The translations under genes were made by a program, and so were the position numbers. This document shows, one piece after another, positions 28,471-36,641 of a stretch of 64,000 bases of DNA. Origin of the DNA: Pseudomonadota bacterium. Its GTDB lineage: Bacteria > Myxococcota_A > Polyangia > Polyangiales > Polyangiaceae. Under the pieces are notes generated by a model, which searched no databases, had not been told where the DNA came from, and was given only the letters and a program-made list of their open reading frames with translations. The DNA lies in the NCBI GenBank assembly GCA_023423895.1, contig JAFAER010000024.1:124001-188000 (forward strand). The letters are read 5' to 3'. Within the stretch, counting starts at the first letter, position 1; each line of letters starts with the position of its first letter.

Positions 28471-28607
28471 GACGTGAGGTGAGATCGCTCGCGTAGCCTT
28501 TCGGCACGTGACACTCGTCGATGGCGCGTGATGCGGACGCGCCACCGACGTCACGCGGCCGAGTGCCGATATTGCCGGGCTCGATCGACAGTCTTACGTC
28601 GGGACCC

Positions 28608-29336
28608 ATGCGAACACATCTCGTCGCGAGCTCACTCGTCTCCGCGGCGTGCGCGTTGAGCGGTTGCTCCATGGGAGAAGACAAGCCTGCAGCATGCGAG
28701 GAGGACGAGTCGCTCTGCCCCTCTTCATCGCGACAGGCGACCGACGTCGCGTGCGACTGTCGCTGTGTCGCGGGGTATGCCGGGATCACGCCGACGCGCG
28801 CATTCGAAGGGGAGATATCTGCGTGTCTTCCTCCGGACTTGAACCTCGCCATCGCGATGCCCGAGCAGCGCGATGCGCTCGGCCAGATGCCCAGCGCGCA
28901 GTACAACCAGCGCGTCTTCAAGTTCTGTAGCGAAAAGGTCGCCGGGTTCCTCGACGAGCTCATCGAACAGCAGCAGCGACCCAAAGACCTCAAGGCGATG
29001 TGCATGGGGCCGCGCATCCGCTGCTCCTGCAGCACGAAGGGCGCCCAAGAGCAGACGACGATGTGCAGCAGTCCCTGCGCCGACAAGGAATGCGACAAGG
29101 ACAACTGCCTCCCGCTGCTCAAGGTGGGGGGGATCGTCGACACATCGGGCTGCTCGTGCTCGCGCGTGAGCGCCTGTGGCAACACGTCCCCGGCGTCGAG
29201 CGATCCGCCGCTGTGCCTGAACCGGGTCGCGGCGGTGCTCCGTCGCCCGAAGCCTCGGCGCCGACAGTCCCCGCGCCCCGCGCGAGCCACGATCCGCGTG
29301 CCGCTCCGCCGTCTTCAGCGAGGCGTGGCGATCTGA
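28608..29336 (+). CDS. Small Cys-rich lipoprotein with basic tail
   Basis: 242 aa from the ATG at 28608 (MRTHLVASSLVSAACALSGC, lipobox LSGC); the open frame extends up to 28521 without signal character. Cys-rich body (C-D-C-R-C-V-A-G-Y-A-G, C-S-C-S-T-K, C-S-S-P-C-A-D-K-E-C). From about residue 205 the composition changes to Arg/Pro-rich (RRPKPRRRQSPRPAR) and the end overlaps the 3' end of the convergent FHA-GAF gene by 22 bp. The tail may result from loss of an earlier stop or a frameshift. Function unknown. Confidence 0.7.
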   Translation: MRTHLVASSLVSAACALSGCSMGEDKPAACEEDESLCPSSSRQATDVACDCRCVAGYAGITPTRAFEGEISACLPPDLNLAIAMPEQRDALGQMPSAQYNQRVFKFCSEKVAGFLDELIEQQQRPKDLKAMCMGPRIRCSCSTKGAQEQTTMCSSPCADKECDKDNCLPLLKVGGIVDTSGCSCSRVSACGNTSPASSDPPLCLNRVAAVLRRPKPRRRQSPRPARATIRVPLRRLQRGVAI

Positions 29337-30292
29337 CGGTCGCCGTTCCCGCTCCCGCGCCCGCTCCCGCTCCCGCTTCGAAGCGCTGCGCTCTCGATCG
29401 CGACGGCCGCGAGGTTGGCGAGCGCGCGCAGCAAGGCAAGGTCGTCCGGACGGAAGCAGTCGGCCCGCGAGAGGCTGTCGGCGTAGATGACGCCGATCGT
29501 GCCTCCTCCAGGATTGATCGGGACGCACATCGCCCCGCGGACCAGCGCGTCACGCGCGAGGTCGCCAGGCAAGGTCCGGTCACGCGAGACGTCGGCGAAC
29601 GACGCCGGGCTGCCGTGGTCGACGACCCAGTCGACCACACGCTGGCTGTAGGGGGTCTCTCCGGCCGGCACGAACGTCTTGATGACTCGCGGCCTCATCT
29701 CGAGCGTGACGTCGTCGAGCATGAGCAAGGCGATCCGGTCGATGTCGAGCACCTGGACCGCGAGGACGACGAGCTCCTCGAGGATGCGGTCGACCTTCAT
29801 CTCGCTGACGCACAGCTCGCTTGCGCGGATGAGAAGGAAGAGCTTGTCCTTGTAGCGCTGCTCGTCCTCGACCGTGACCTGCGGTCGAAGATGCTCAGCC
29901 GCCGGCCGCCGGCCGACGCTGGGGTCGATGGCGAACGGTGAGGGTAGCGTTTGGGCCGTCCTGTCCTGGACGTACGGCGCCGGAGCCTTCGGGCTGCGTG
30001 TCGTCGCGCTCTCGACGAGGAAGGTGATGTCCCCGCACCGGAAGCTGTCGCCTTCACGCAGCTCGCAGCGGGCCACACGCTTGCCGTTGTAGAAGACCCC
30101 GTTCTTGCTCTGGAGGTCCGTGACACGGACCTTCACCCCGTCGAAATCGATCTGCGCGTGTTTCCGGGACAGGCTCTTGTGGAGGCAGAACACCGCATTG
30201 TCCTTGGTCCTGCCGATGGTGACCGTTCCGGGACGCAGGATGAATTGTTGTTCCTCCGGAAGGCCGGGGTTCATGACCAGGGAGACGGACAC
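29315..30292 (-). CDS. FHA-GAF signalling protein
   Basis: 325 aa. Residues 1-95 form an FHA domain with the phosphothreonine-binding residues in place: G-R (26-27), S-R-K-H (about 41-44) and S-K-N-G (about 61-64). Residues 150-308 form a GAF domain (VDRILEELVVLAVQVLDIDRIALLML through GTIGVIYADS and LRALANLAAVAIESA). The tail is Gly/Ser/Arg repeats. FHA-GAF proteins in myxobacteria connect Ser/Thr-kinase phosphorylation to small-ligand or output modules; here there is no output domain after GAF. The partner kinase is unknown; the two kinases in this window are candidates only. Confidence 0.92.
   Translation of the reverse strand: MSVSLVMNPGLPEEQQFILRPGTVTIGRTKDNAVFCLHKSLSRKHAQIDFDGVKVRVTDLQSKNGVFYNGKRVARCELREGDSFRCGDITFLVESATTRSPKAPAPYVQDRTAQTLPSPFAIDPSVGRRPAAEHLRPQVTVEDEQRYKDKLFLLIRASELCVSEMKVDRILEELVVLAVQVLDIDRIALLMLDDVTLEMRPRVIKTFVPAGETPYSQRVVDWVVDHGSPASFADVSRDRTLPGDLARDALVRGAMCVPINPGGGTIGVIYADSLSRADCFRPDDLALLRALANLAAVAIESAALRSGSGSGRGSGNGDRQIATPR
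29347..29378. repeat. 6-bp GCTCCC-type simple repeat
   Basis: Degenerate GCTCCC/GCGCCC repeat in the 3' end of the FHA-GAF gene, encoding its Gly-Ser/Gly-Arg tail on the minus strand. Frame-neutral. Confidence 0.7.
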
Positions 30293-30558
30293 GGAGCCGC
30301 CAGCCTATCACTTCGGACGAGCCAGCTAACGAGCTCAGGTCGCCAGATCGGGCGAAGGCGACCGGGCGGGCGAGGCGTCCTTGCCTCAGTGGCGCCGGGG
30401 CCGGGGCGGGAGGGGGGCAGCCGAACGCGGGATTTCGGTGCGGATTTCGTGGTGAAAAGAGGTGCGTTGGGGGTTGACCGGCGTACCGGAGGGGGGAAGA
30501 CTGCGGGACGTTCTCGGCAAATCAGCCGACAAGCCTACAAGGAGGTCACGGTCAACTC

Positions 30559-31257
30559 ATGTCGATGGGTCGCCCCCGCTTCGATCCGCGCCAGCCGCAG
30601 CGCCAGTTCCAGATCCGAGTCAACCACCGCATCCGCGTGCCGGAGGTGCGCGTCATCGACGCGAACGGCGAGATGCTCGGTGTGCTCGCAACTCATGAGG
30701 CACTCAGGCGTGCGCAGGAACAGGGACTCGACCTCGTCGAGGTGAACCCCAAGGCCGAGCCGCCGGTGTGCAAGATCCTCGACTTCGGCAAGTACAAGTA
30801 CGAGGAGAAGAAGAAGGCCGGCGAGGCGAAGCGCAAGCAGACCGTCGTCGAGATCAAGGAGATCAAGCTCCGCCCCAAGACGGACGACCACGACATCGCC
30901 TTCAAGACGAAGGCGGCGCGGAAGTTCCTCGAGGCCGGCCACAAGGTGAAGTTCACCGTCCGCTTCCGCGGTCGCGAGATCACGCACCCCGAGAAGGCGC
31001 AGGAACAGCTCCAGATCATCATCCCGCAGCTCGAGGACATCGCGAACGTCGAGACGCGCGCGATGATGGAAGCGCGTGCGATGAGCGTGCTCGTCGCCCC
31101 CAAGCCGGCCATCATGCAGAAGGTCGCGCAGATGAAGGCGCAGCGCGAGAAGGATCGCCAGCAGGCCGAGAAGGAAGGCCGCGAGCTTCCGTCCGAGGAG
31201 TCGCTGCCTGAGATCGAGGACGACGACGACGACGACGACGGTGACGGCGACGAGTGA
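30559..31257 (+). CDS. infC: Translation initiation factor IF-3
   Basis: 232 aa. Typical IF-3 N-domain (RVNHRIRVPEVRVIDANGE, D-L-V-E-V-N-P-K-A-E-P-P-V-C-K-I-L-D-F-G-K-Y-K-Y), linker and C-domain (EIKLRPKTDDHDIAFK, VKFTVRFRGREITHPEKAQ). The C-terminus is extended by about 40 acidic and charged residues ending in a run of Asp. A strong ribosome-binding site AAGGAGGT (30539-30546) lies a long 12 nt before the ATG at 30559. The usual infC-rpmI-rplT order is broken: a PDZ-like gene follows instead. Confidence 0.98.
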   Translation: MSMGRPRFDPRQPQRQFQIRVNHRIRVPEVRVIDANGEMLGVLATHEALRRAQEQGLDLVEVNPKAEPPVCKILDFGKYKYEEKKKAGEAKRKQTVVEIKEIKLRPKTDDHDIAFKTKAARKFLEAGHKVKFTVRFRGREITHPEKAQEQLQIIIPQLEDIANVETRAMMEARAMSVLVAPKPAIMQKVAQMKAQREKDRQQAEKEGRELPSEESLPEIEDDDDDDDGDGDE

Positions 31258-31275
31258 GAAAGTGAGCCCGACGGC

Positions 31276-31974
31276 GTGGCAGCTCAGCGCCTGAAGGACA
31301 TCGGAAAGGGCGCCCGGCGATATCTCCGCCGCGGCGCCCTCGTCATTCCATTCATTGTCGGGCCGTTCGTCGTTCGCCTCGCGATCGGTCCCGTCAGCGA
31401 CGCGCTCGCGGGAGCCATGATCGCCGTCGCGCCGGAGGAGCCCGGAGCTCCATCACCTTCCGACCCGAGTGTTCGCGATGATGACGGCGACGACGAGGCG
31501 CGGCCGGCAGCGTGTGACGGGCACCGCGACGACATCCGCGGCAAGGGCCGCCGCCGGGGCGAGGGGCGACGTGCGGCGCCGGTCGATGCACATCCCGAGC
31601 GCGATGCGGCGGATGCCGGCAAAGCGCCGTCCGCTCCGTCCTCTCCATCCATCGGCGCGCCGAAGGGGACCATCGTGGTCCCGGCGAGCATCGTGACAAA
31701 GGCGATCGAAGCGAAGGACGTCGGTGCTCGAGACGCGAGGGGCGCGGACGGCAAACCTCTCGGCGCGCGCATCCACGGCGTCACCCGCTATCACACGGGC
31801 CTTCTGGACGGCGACATCATCATCGCGGTCGGCGGCGTGCGCACCGAGACGACCGCCGCGATGGTCGACGCCGCGACGAAGTCGCTCGGCGCGGGCGCGA
31901 CCAAGCTGAATGGCCAAATCCTCCGCGGCGAAAACGTCTGGCACGTCCTGCTCGAGCTTCCGCCACGTCAGTAG
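31276..31974 (+). CDS. Membrane-anchored PDZ-like protein
   Basis: 232 aa, GTG start 18 bp after infC. One N-terminal hydrophobic segment (ALVIPFIVGPFVVRLAIGPV, about 21-40), then a charged disordered stretch, then a C-terminal PDZ-like or GspC-like region (LGARIHGVTRYHTGLLDGDIIIAVGGVRTET). PDZ-type ligand binding is inferred from the L-L-D-G-D-I-I-I-A-V-G-G turn. Probably co-transcribed with infC. Its transcript would run into the GC-rich repeat array directly after the stop. Confidence 0.7.
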   Translation: MAAQRLKDIGKGARRYLRRGALVIPFIVGPFVVRLAIGPVSDALAGAMIAVAPEEPGAPSPSDPSVRDDDGDDEARPAACDGHRDDIRGKGRRRGEGRRAAPVDAHPERDAADAGKAPSAPSSPSIGAPKGTIVVPASIVTKAIEAKDVGARDARGADGKPLGARIHGVTRYHTGLLDGDIIIAVGGVRTETTAAMVDAATKSLGAGATKLNGQILRGENVWHVLLELPPRQ

Positions 31975-31996
31975 ACATGCGTGCGTCGTGCGGGGG

Positions 31997-32486
31997 GCGC
32001 ACGGGATGCGCACTGCGCCGGCGCAGGTGGGGTGGGCGCGGGCACGTTGGGCGGGGCGTGCAGGCTGTGCACGGGATGCGCACTGCTCCGGCGCAAGTGG
32101 AGCGGGAGCGTGGCGTGCAGGTTGTGCACGGGATGCGCACTGCTCCGGCGCAGGTGGAGCGGGAGCGTGGCGTGCGGGTTGTGCACGGGACGCGCACTGC
32201 TCCGGCGCAGGTGGAGCGGGCACGGGAGTGTTTGCGTGTTCGCGGGTCGTTCGTGCGTCGTGCGTGTTGCGCACGGGATGCACACTGCGCCGGCGCAAGT
32301 GGAGCAGGCGCAGGGATGTCTGCGTGCTCGTGCTCGCGGGTCGTTCGTGCGTCGTGCGTGTTGCGCACGGGATGCACACTGCGCCGGCGCAAGTGGAGCA
32401 GGCGCGGGGATGTCTGCGTGCTCGTGCGTCGTGCTTCGTGCGGGGCGTGCGTGTTGCGCACGAGATGCGCACTGCGCACCGCTACA
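31997..32486. repeat. Degenerate GC-rich interspersed repeat array, seven units
   Basis: Seven copies of a core of about 34 bp (GCGCACGGGATGCGCACTGC then GCCGGCGCAGGTGG) start near 31997, 32067, 32124, 32181, 32269, 32363 and 32456. Steps are 70, 57, 57, 88, 94 and 93 bp, so there are two nested periods (57 bp for copies 2-4, about 94 bp for 5-7). Each core holds two inverted repeats: GCGCA-cggga-TGCGC and the self-complementary CTGCGCCGGCGCAG (perfect in copies 1, 5 and 6). Linkers are also repeated (TCGTTCGTGCGTCGTGCGTG before copies 5 and 6). It lies between the PDZ-like gene and a TetR remnant. All frames are open but none resembles a protein family. Confidence 0.85.
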
Positions 32487-32526
32487 GGTCGACGAGTGGC
32501 CGTGTTGCGGCGTAGCCGACGACAAC

Positions 32527-32781
32527 GTGGCTCGTCACGCTTCCCCCGACCGCCCACCCCTCGGGCCAGGGAGCCTCGCGACGTACGAGTACGAGCTCGG
32601 AGCGCTCGCGGACACCGGCCTGGACGAGGTGGCGATCGATGCCGCGCTCACTGCCACGCGCATCGGCGGCGCGGCGGGCGCTCATCATCAAGGCTCGTAC
32701 AGCGCCGAGTATGCGTACGCGCTCGGCCTCGCACGCGTCCTGGACGGTCTCGAGGCACTCGTACAGACCAAGAAGCGTTGA
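32527..32781 (+). pseudogene. Remnant of a TetR-family regulator (C-terminal ligand domain)
   Basis: The frame starting at the GTG 32527 reads R-P-P-L-G-P-G-S-L, then A-L-A-D-T-G-L-D-E-V-A-I-D-A-A-L and ends Y-A-L-G-L-A-R-V-L-D-G-L-E-A-L-V. This resembles the end of TetR_C-type domains (LGPNSL...ALADTGL...FGLDLLLDGLEA). The N-terminal helix-turn-helix half is missing; upstream the same frame enters the repeat array. I infer a regulator truncated by repeat expansion or deletion. It could still be expressed as an 84-residue protein. Confidence 0.55.
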
Positions 32782-32858
32782 ACGCGCCCTCTCGCGGTGC
32801 GCCATCGCCCGAGCTCGCACGCCCCGAGAAGCGGGGGATCGGCCGTCCTGGCGGCGCC

Positions 32859-33311
32859 CTACTTCTTCAAAGGACGGTCGCCGAGCCACACCCGCGGTCC
32901 GGGGCCACGGGCGCCGAGCCGGTCTTCGGGGTTGGTCAGCTTGCATTCCTCGAACGAGAGGCATCCGCATCCGATGCATGCCGTGAGCCCTCTCTTCAAT
33001 CGTTCGAGCTCTGCGATGCGCGTATCGATCCTCGACGTCCACGCGCTCGACAGTCGCGACCAGTCCTGCCGGCTCGGCGCGTAGCCCGGCGGAAGCTTCG
33101 AGAGCTCGGCGCCGATCTCCTCGAGGGTGAGGCCGATGCGCTGCGCGAAGATGATGAAGGCGACCCGTCGGAGGACCGGGCGCGGGTACCGCCGGTGCCC
33201 TGAGCCGGTACGGACGGACGAGATGAGCCCGCGTTCCTCGTAGAAGCGAAGCGCCGACGCTGCGACCCCGCTCCGTCGTGAGACCTCGCCGATCGTGAGG
33301 ATCGTCTTCAT
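32859..33311 (-). CDS. soxR: Redox-sensitive transcriptional activator SoxR
   Basis: 150 aa from the ATG at 33311 (MKTILTIGEVSRRSGVAASALRFYEE); the frame extends 6 codons upstream without family similarity. It has a MerR-type helix-turn-helix at the N-terminus, a dimerisation helix, and a [2Fe-2S] loop C-I-G-C-G-C with a fourth Cys six residues on (Cys112, 115, 117, 123). That is the exact CX2CXCX5C spacing of E. coli SoxR. Family: oxidation of the cluster by redox-cycling compounds activates overlong promoters. Such a promoter lies between this gene and the divergent NmrA-like reductase. Confidence 0.96.
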   Translation of the reverse strand: MKTILTIGEVSRRSGVAASALRFYEERGLISSVRTGSGHRRYPRPVLRRVAFIIFAQRIGLTLEEIGAELSKLPPGYAPSRQDWSRLSSAWTSRIDTRIAELERLKRGLTACIGCGCLSFEECKLTNPEDRLGARGPGPRVWLGDRPLKK

Positions 33312-33338
33312 GCAAAGGAAGCCCACCACGGAAAGTGC

Positions 33339-33369
33339 TTGATCTCAAGTTCACTTGAACTTCTAGGGT
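33339..33369 (+). promoter_or_regulatory. SoxR-type promoter with sox box
   Basis: -35 TTGATC (33339-33344), 19-bp spacer, -10 TAGGGT (33364-33369). The spacer carries the dyad TCAAGT-TC-ACTTGA (33345-33358) inside TCTCAAGTTCACTTGAAC (33343-33360). This matches the enterobacterial sox box CCTCAAGTTAACTTGAGG at 14 of 18 positions. The 19-bp spacing is the hallmark of MerR-family promoters. It drives the plus-strand reductase genes and sits 28 bp before soxR's own ATG, so it may also autoregulate soxR. Confidence 0.85.
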
Positions 33370-33424
33370 TCAGGACGTCGCGACCCGGCCCCTTCACTTC
33401 GGGGGCAAGGAGGAGGTCCTGAAC

Positions 33425-34306
33425 ATGGCGTCTCACGAAGAAAGAACGAACGCGCACGCACGACGAAGGGGGACGATCCTCGTCACTGGCGCGACAGGGA
33501 ACATCGGACGGCATCTCGTGAAGGAGCTGTTTTCTGCCGGGGCCGCCGTGCGCGCGCTCGTCAGAGACCCGTCGACGGCACGGCTCAGCGACGGAGTGGA
33601 GGCCGTCCGCGGCGATCTCGCGGTGCCCGAGTCCCTCGAGGCGTCTCTCGTAGGCGTCGAGTCCGTGTTCCTTCTCTGGCCGTTCCTCGACGCTGGACTG
33701 GCGCCGGCGGTACTCGACCGCATCGCGAGGCATGCTCGGCACATCGTGTACCTCTCGGCGGCGAGCGTCCCCGATGACCTCGACGTGCCGCCGCCCACGT
33801 TCCACGGAGAGATCGAGCGACTCATCGCGCGCTCGGGCATGGCCTGGACGTTCTTGCGGCCCACGGGCTTCGCGACGAACACGCTCGCGTGGGCGCAGCA
33901 GATCAAAGATGGCGTCGTGCGTTGGCCATACGGTGGCGCAGCACGCTCGCTGATCCACGAGGCCGACATCGCGGACGTCGCTGCTCGCGTCTTGATGGAG
34001 GACGGGCACGAGGCGGCGCGGCACGTCCTCACCGGACCGGAGACGGTCACCCAGATCGACCAGGTCAGGATCATCGCCGAAGCCGTCGGTCGGTCCGTTC
34101 GCTACGAGGAGCTCTCTCCGCAGGAGGCGAGGGAGCAGCTGCTCGCGTCGTGGGGAAACCCCGCGTTCGTCGACGGCGCGCTCGCCTACTGGGCGAGCCT
34201 GGAGTCGAATCCGGAGCAGGTGACTCGCACCGTCGAGACGATCACCGGGAAACTCGCGCGCACCTTCCGCCAGTGGGCGAACGATCATGCCGCCGACTTC
34301 CGCTGA
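33425..34306 (+). CDS. NmrA-like NAD(P)H-dependent reductase/epimerase-fold protein
   Basis: 293 aa. The N-terminal G-A-T-G-N-I-G nucleotide-binding motif (residues about 22-28) follows a 15-residue charged leader. It then shows VRALVRDPSTARL, IVYLSAASVP and FLRPTGFATNTLAWAQQI, as in NmrA/azoreductase-like atypical SDRs. The active-site Tyr-Lys pair of classical SDRs is absent. It is the first gene after the SoxR-type promoter, so it is likely induced by redox-active compounds and may reduce quinones or other electrophiles. It overlaps or abuts the following SDR gene. Confidence 0.9.
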   Translation: MASHEERTNAHARRRGTILVTGATGNIGRHLVKELFSAGAAVRALVRDPSTARLSDGVEAVRGDLAVPESLEASLVGVESVFLLWPFLDAGLAPAVLDRIARHARHIVYLSAASVPDDLDVPPPTFHGEIERLIARSGMAWTFLRPTGFATNTLAWAQQIKDGVVRWPYGGAARSLIHEADIADVAARVLMEDGHEAARHVLTGPETVTQIDQVRIIAEAVGRSVRYEELSPQEAREQLLASWGNPAFVDGALAYWASLESNPEQVTRTVETITGKLARTFRQWANDHAADFR

Positions 34307-34319
34307 CACCCGCGCTCCG

Positions 34320-35054
34320 ATGACGAGGCTGAGGGACAAGATCGCGCTGATCACCGGCGGGACTTCGGGGATCGGCCTCGAAGCGGCAAAGCTCTTCGCT
34401 GGCGAGGGAGCCAAGGTCACCGTGACGGGCATGAACCCCACGACGCTCGAAGCAGCGCGGAAGGAGCTACACGGGATCGCGGAGGTCGTGACCTCCGACG
34501 CCGGGTCGGCCGTCGCGATCGAGGAGCTTGCTCGCGCGATGGAGGCGCGTCACGGTCGAGTCGACGTCCTCTTCCTGAACGCGGGACTCGCTCGCTACGG
34601 ACAGATCCGCGACATGACGGAGGCGGAGGTCGACGAGGTCTTCCGCGTCAACTTCAAAGGACCGTGGCTCGCGATCAAGCACTTCGCTCCTAGGATGTCG
34701 CGCGGAGCGAGCATCGTGATCAACACGTCGATCACGCATCTGCGTGGACAGCCATTCACGAGCGCATATTCCGCCTCGAAGGCGGCTCTTCGGTCGCTCA
34801 CGCGCACTGCTGCGGGGGAGCTGGCTCCATCCCGAGTGCGCGTGAACGCCGTGAGCCCCGGACCAACGGACACGCCGATCCACGCGAAGAACGGCCTGGG
34901 CGGCGTGATCGGTCAGGTCACCGCGAGGATCCCCCTCGGCCGTCTCGGAGACGCGAAGGAGATCGCGCGGGCGGCCCTCTTCCTCGCCTCCGACGAGTCG
35001 TCGTTCATGACAGGAGAGGAAATCGTCGTCGACGGAGGCATGACCAGCATCTGA
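34320..35054 (+). CDS. Short-chain dehydrogenase/reductase, SoxR-linked
   Basis: 244 aa from ATG 34320 (MTRLRDKIALITGG); an ATG at 34287 inside the upstream gene is a second option and would overlap it by 20 bp. T-G-G-T-S-G-I-G cofactor motif, FLNAGLARYG active-site loop, INTSITH with the catalytic Ser region, Y-S-A-S-K, and a classical C-terminus (DESSFMTGEEIVVDGG). NADP preference is not decided by eye. It is the second gene of the probable SoxR operon. Likely detoxifies carbonyl or quinone compounds. Confidence 0.93.
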   Translation: MTRLRDKIALITGGTSGIGLEAAKLFAGEGAKVTVTGMNPTTLEAARKELHGIAEVVTSDAGSAVAIEELARAMEARHGRVDVLFLNAGLARYGQIRDMTEAEVDEVFRVNFKGPWLAIKHFAPRMSRGASIVINTSITHLRGQPFTSAYSASKAALRSLTRTAAGELAPSRVRVNAVSPGPTDTPIHAKNGLGGVIGQVTARIPLGRLGDAKEIARAALFLASDESSFMTGEEIVVDGGMTSI

Positions 35055-35124
35055 CGAGGACGAGCCCTGCACCGCACGGCGCTGGACCGGCGACAGCGAG
35101 ACGCGACCACGATACGTTTTCGAC

Positions 35125-36552
35125 ATGAGACTCGGAGCCGCTCTGCTGGGAGCCGCCATCTTCTTTGGTGCCAACGCCGCGCACGCTGCGCTCACGTCGA
35201 GCGAGAAGGGGCAGATCAAGGACTTCGTCGCGGCGGCGCGAGCGGAGAACGCTCACAAGGTCCGGTCTCTCGTCGCACGTACGGATCTGACGCCGGAAGA
35301 GTCGAGCGCTGCGCTCACCGAAGCCGTCGCGCCCGTCGCCTTCACCGAGCAGCGTGGGATCTTCCTCAAGGAGATGGCGTTCGGTGGCGCGTCGGCAGCG
35401 TCGCGGCCGATCGTCGTGCTCGCGGAAGTGAAGGCGCTCGTCGCGCGCGCGGACGCGATCTACCAGCGGTACGTCGGCGGGCTCGATCACGAGCCGCGCG
35501 CAATTCAAGAGCTCGTCGCCATCTACGGCTGGCTCGACGCCACCATCGCCAACGCGGGCACGCCGACGAGCTCGGCCCACGACGGCAGCGCGGGGATCCC
35601 GACCGCGACGTACGACGAATGCTCGAGGGTGCTCCGCGAGCACGTCGAGCGCCAGGCCCGCTGGCTGAAGGGCGAGGGCGCCGTACCGGACACGATCAGC
35701 CGCCTCCGAGCGCAGGCCCAGGTCACGTTGATCGACATGTTGCCGGACGGGCTCACCCGGCGCGTCGACGCTGCCGATCGCCTCGCGCTCACCGGCGCGC
35801 GTCGAACGATGCTCATCGACTGGGGAGTCCTTCTGGCCGACGCGGGTAAGCTCGACGAGTCGAAGCTCGATCGCGTTCGCCAGACGCTCGTTCGGCTTCC
35901 GGGGGCGCGCGGGGATCTCGCCGTCGTCCTCGTCGGAGATGATCGCGGCGGACAGCCCGTTCGAGCGCGCGGCCTCGTCGCGTACGCCACGCCGGGAGCC
36001 GCCACGTATCCGTTCCCGGACCAGGCGGCGCCCGCCACGTGGGATCCCGCCACGAGCGCGATCGCCCACGAGCTTTCCGTGCTCGCGGCGAAACGGGCGC
36101 TCGACGCCAACGCCGAGCTGCGCGCGCAGGTCGAACGCGATGCGGCCGCGGCATCCAGCGACGCTGGTGGACGTCTCCTCGGCCGCCCCCGCGCTCCGAG
36201 CGTCGAGCACGTGATCGGCGCTGCGATCCACGCGCTGCTCACCGACGGCCCGCGCGCCGTGGAGACGTCGTTCGCGCGCTTGCTCGGGGCGAGGCCAGAG
36301 GCGGCCGCGCTCCTGTCGGACGCGCTTGGCTCACTCACCGTGCTCGCCGCGGACAAGAACGCGAAGATCGAGGTCGGCGCAAAAGGCGGCGGCGCTTGGA
36401 CCCCCGTGAGCGCGATCAAGCTCGCGCCGAACGGCAGCGCGATCGGGTTCACGATCGACGGCCATGATTGGTCGATCGACCGCGCCTCGCCGTCGTACGC
36501 CGTCCTCGGTGTCCGACGCGACGGCCAGCCGGTCACGCTGAAGAAGAAGTAG
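35125..36552 (+). CDS. Secreted protein of unknown function
   Basis: 475 aa with a signal peptide (MRLGAALLGAAIFFGANAAHA, cleavage near residue 21). The mature part is Ala-rich and mostly helical, with no cysteine pattern, metal site or catalytic motif that I recognise. A small beta-rich C-terminus follows (SAIKLAPNGSAIGFTIDGHDWSIDR). It is 70 bp after the SDR gene and could be part of the same transcript, but composition and spacing give no clear link to the SoxR response. Confidence 0.8.
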   Translation: MRLGAALLGAAIFFGANAAHAALTSSEKGQIKDFVAAARAENAHKVRSLVARTDLTPEESSAALTEAVAPVAFTEQRGIFLKEMAFGGASAASRPIVVLAEVKALVARADAIYQRYVGGLDHEPRAIQELVAIYGWLDATIANAGTPTSSAHDGSAGIPTATYDECSRVLREHVERQARWLKGEGAVPDTISRLRAQAQVTLIDMLPDGLTRRVDAADRLALTGARRTMLIDWGVLLADAGKLDESKLDRVRQTLVRLPGARGDLAVVLVGDDRGGQPVRARGLVAYATPGAATYPFPDQAAPATWDPATSAIAHELSVLAAKRALDANAELRAQVERDAAAASSDAGGRLLGRPRAPSVEHVIGAAIHALLTDGPRAVETSFARLLGARPEAAALLSDALGSLTVLAADKNAKIEVGAKGGGAWTPVSAIKLAPNGSAIGFTIDGHDWSIDRASPSYAVLGVRRDGQPVTLKKK

Positions 36553-36562
36553 CTGATCAATC

Positions 36563-36580
36563 CTGACAAATACCTGTCAG
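36563..36580. promoter_or_regulatory. Operator-like inverted repeat upstream of GST gene
   Basis: CTGACA-AATACC-TGTCAG: perfect 6-bp arms with a 6-bp AT-rich centre, 62 bp before the GST start, in one of the few AT-rich patches of the window. It could be a binding site for a dimeric regulator of the HxlR or MarR type, or a short hairpin ending the upstream transcript. No matching regulator gene is adjacent. Confidence 0.45.
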
Positions 36581-36641
36581 AGAGGTTTCGTAGGTTCTTC
36601 CTCGTCGCGCTGAGCGACGGACCGAAAAAAGGAGAGCCACG

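Noticed and set aside
31997..32486. CRISPR array
   Set aside because: Repeat cores are degenerate, spacing varies (57-94 bp) and the 'spacers' are themselves repeated; no cas genes.
31977..32781. Protein made of 19-residue repeats (V-H-G-M-R-T-A-P-A-Q-V-E) from the array
   Set aside because: Several frames are open through the array, periods are not constant and no start or ribosome-binding site is convincing; treated as non-coding repeats.
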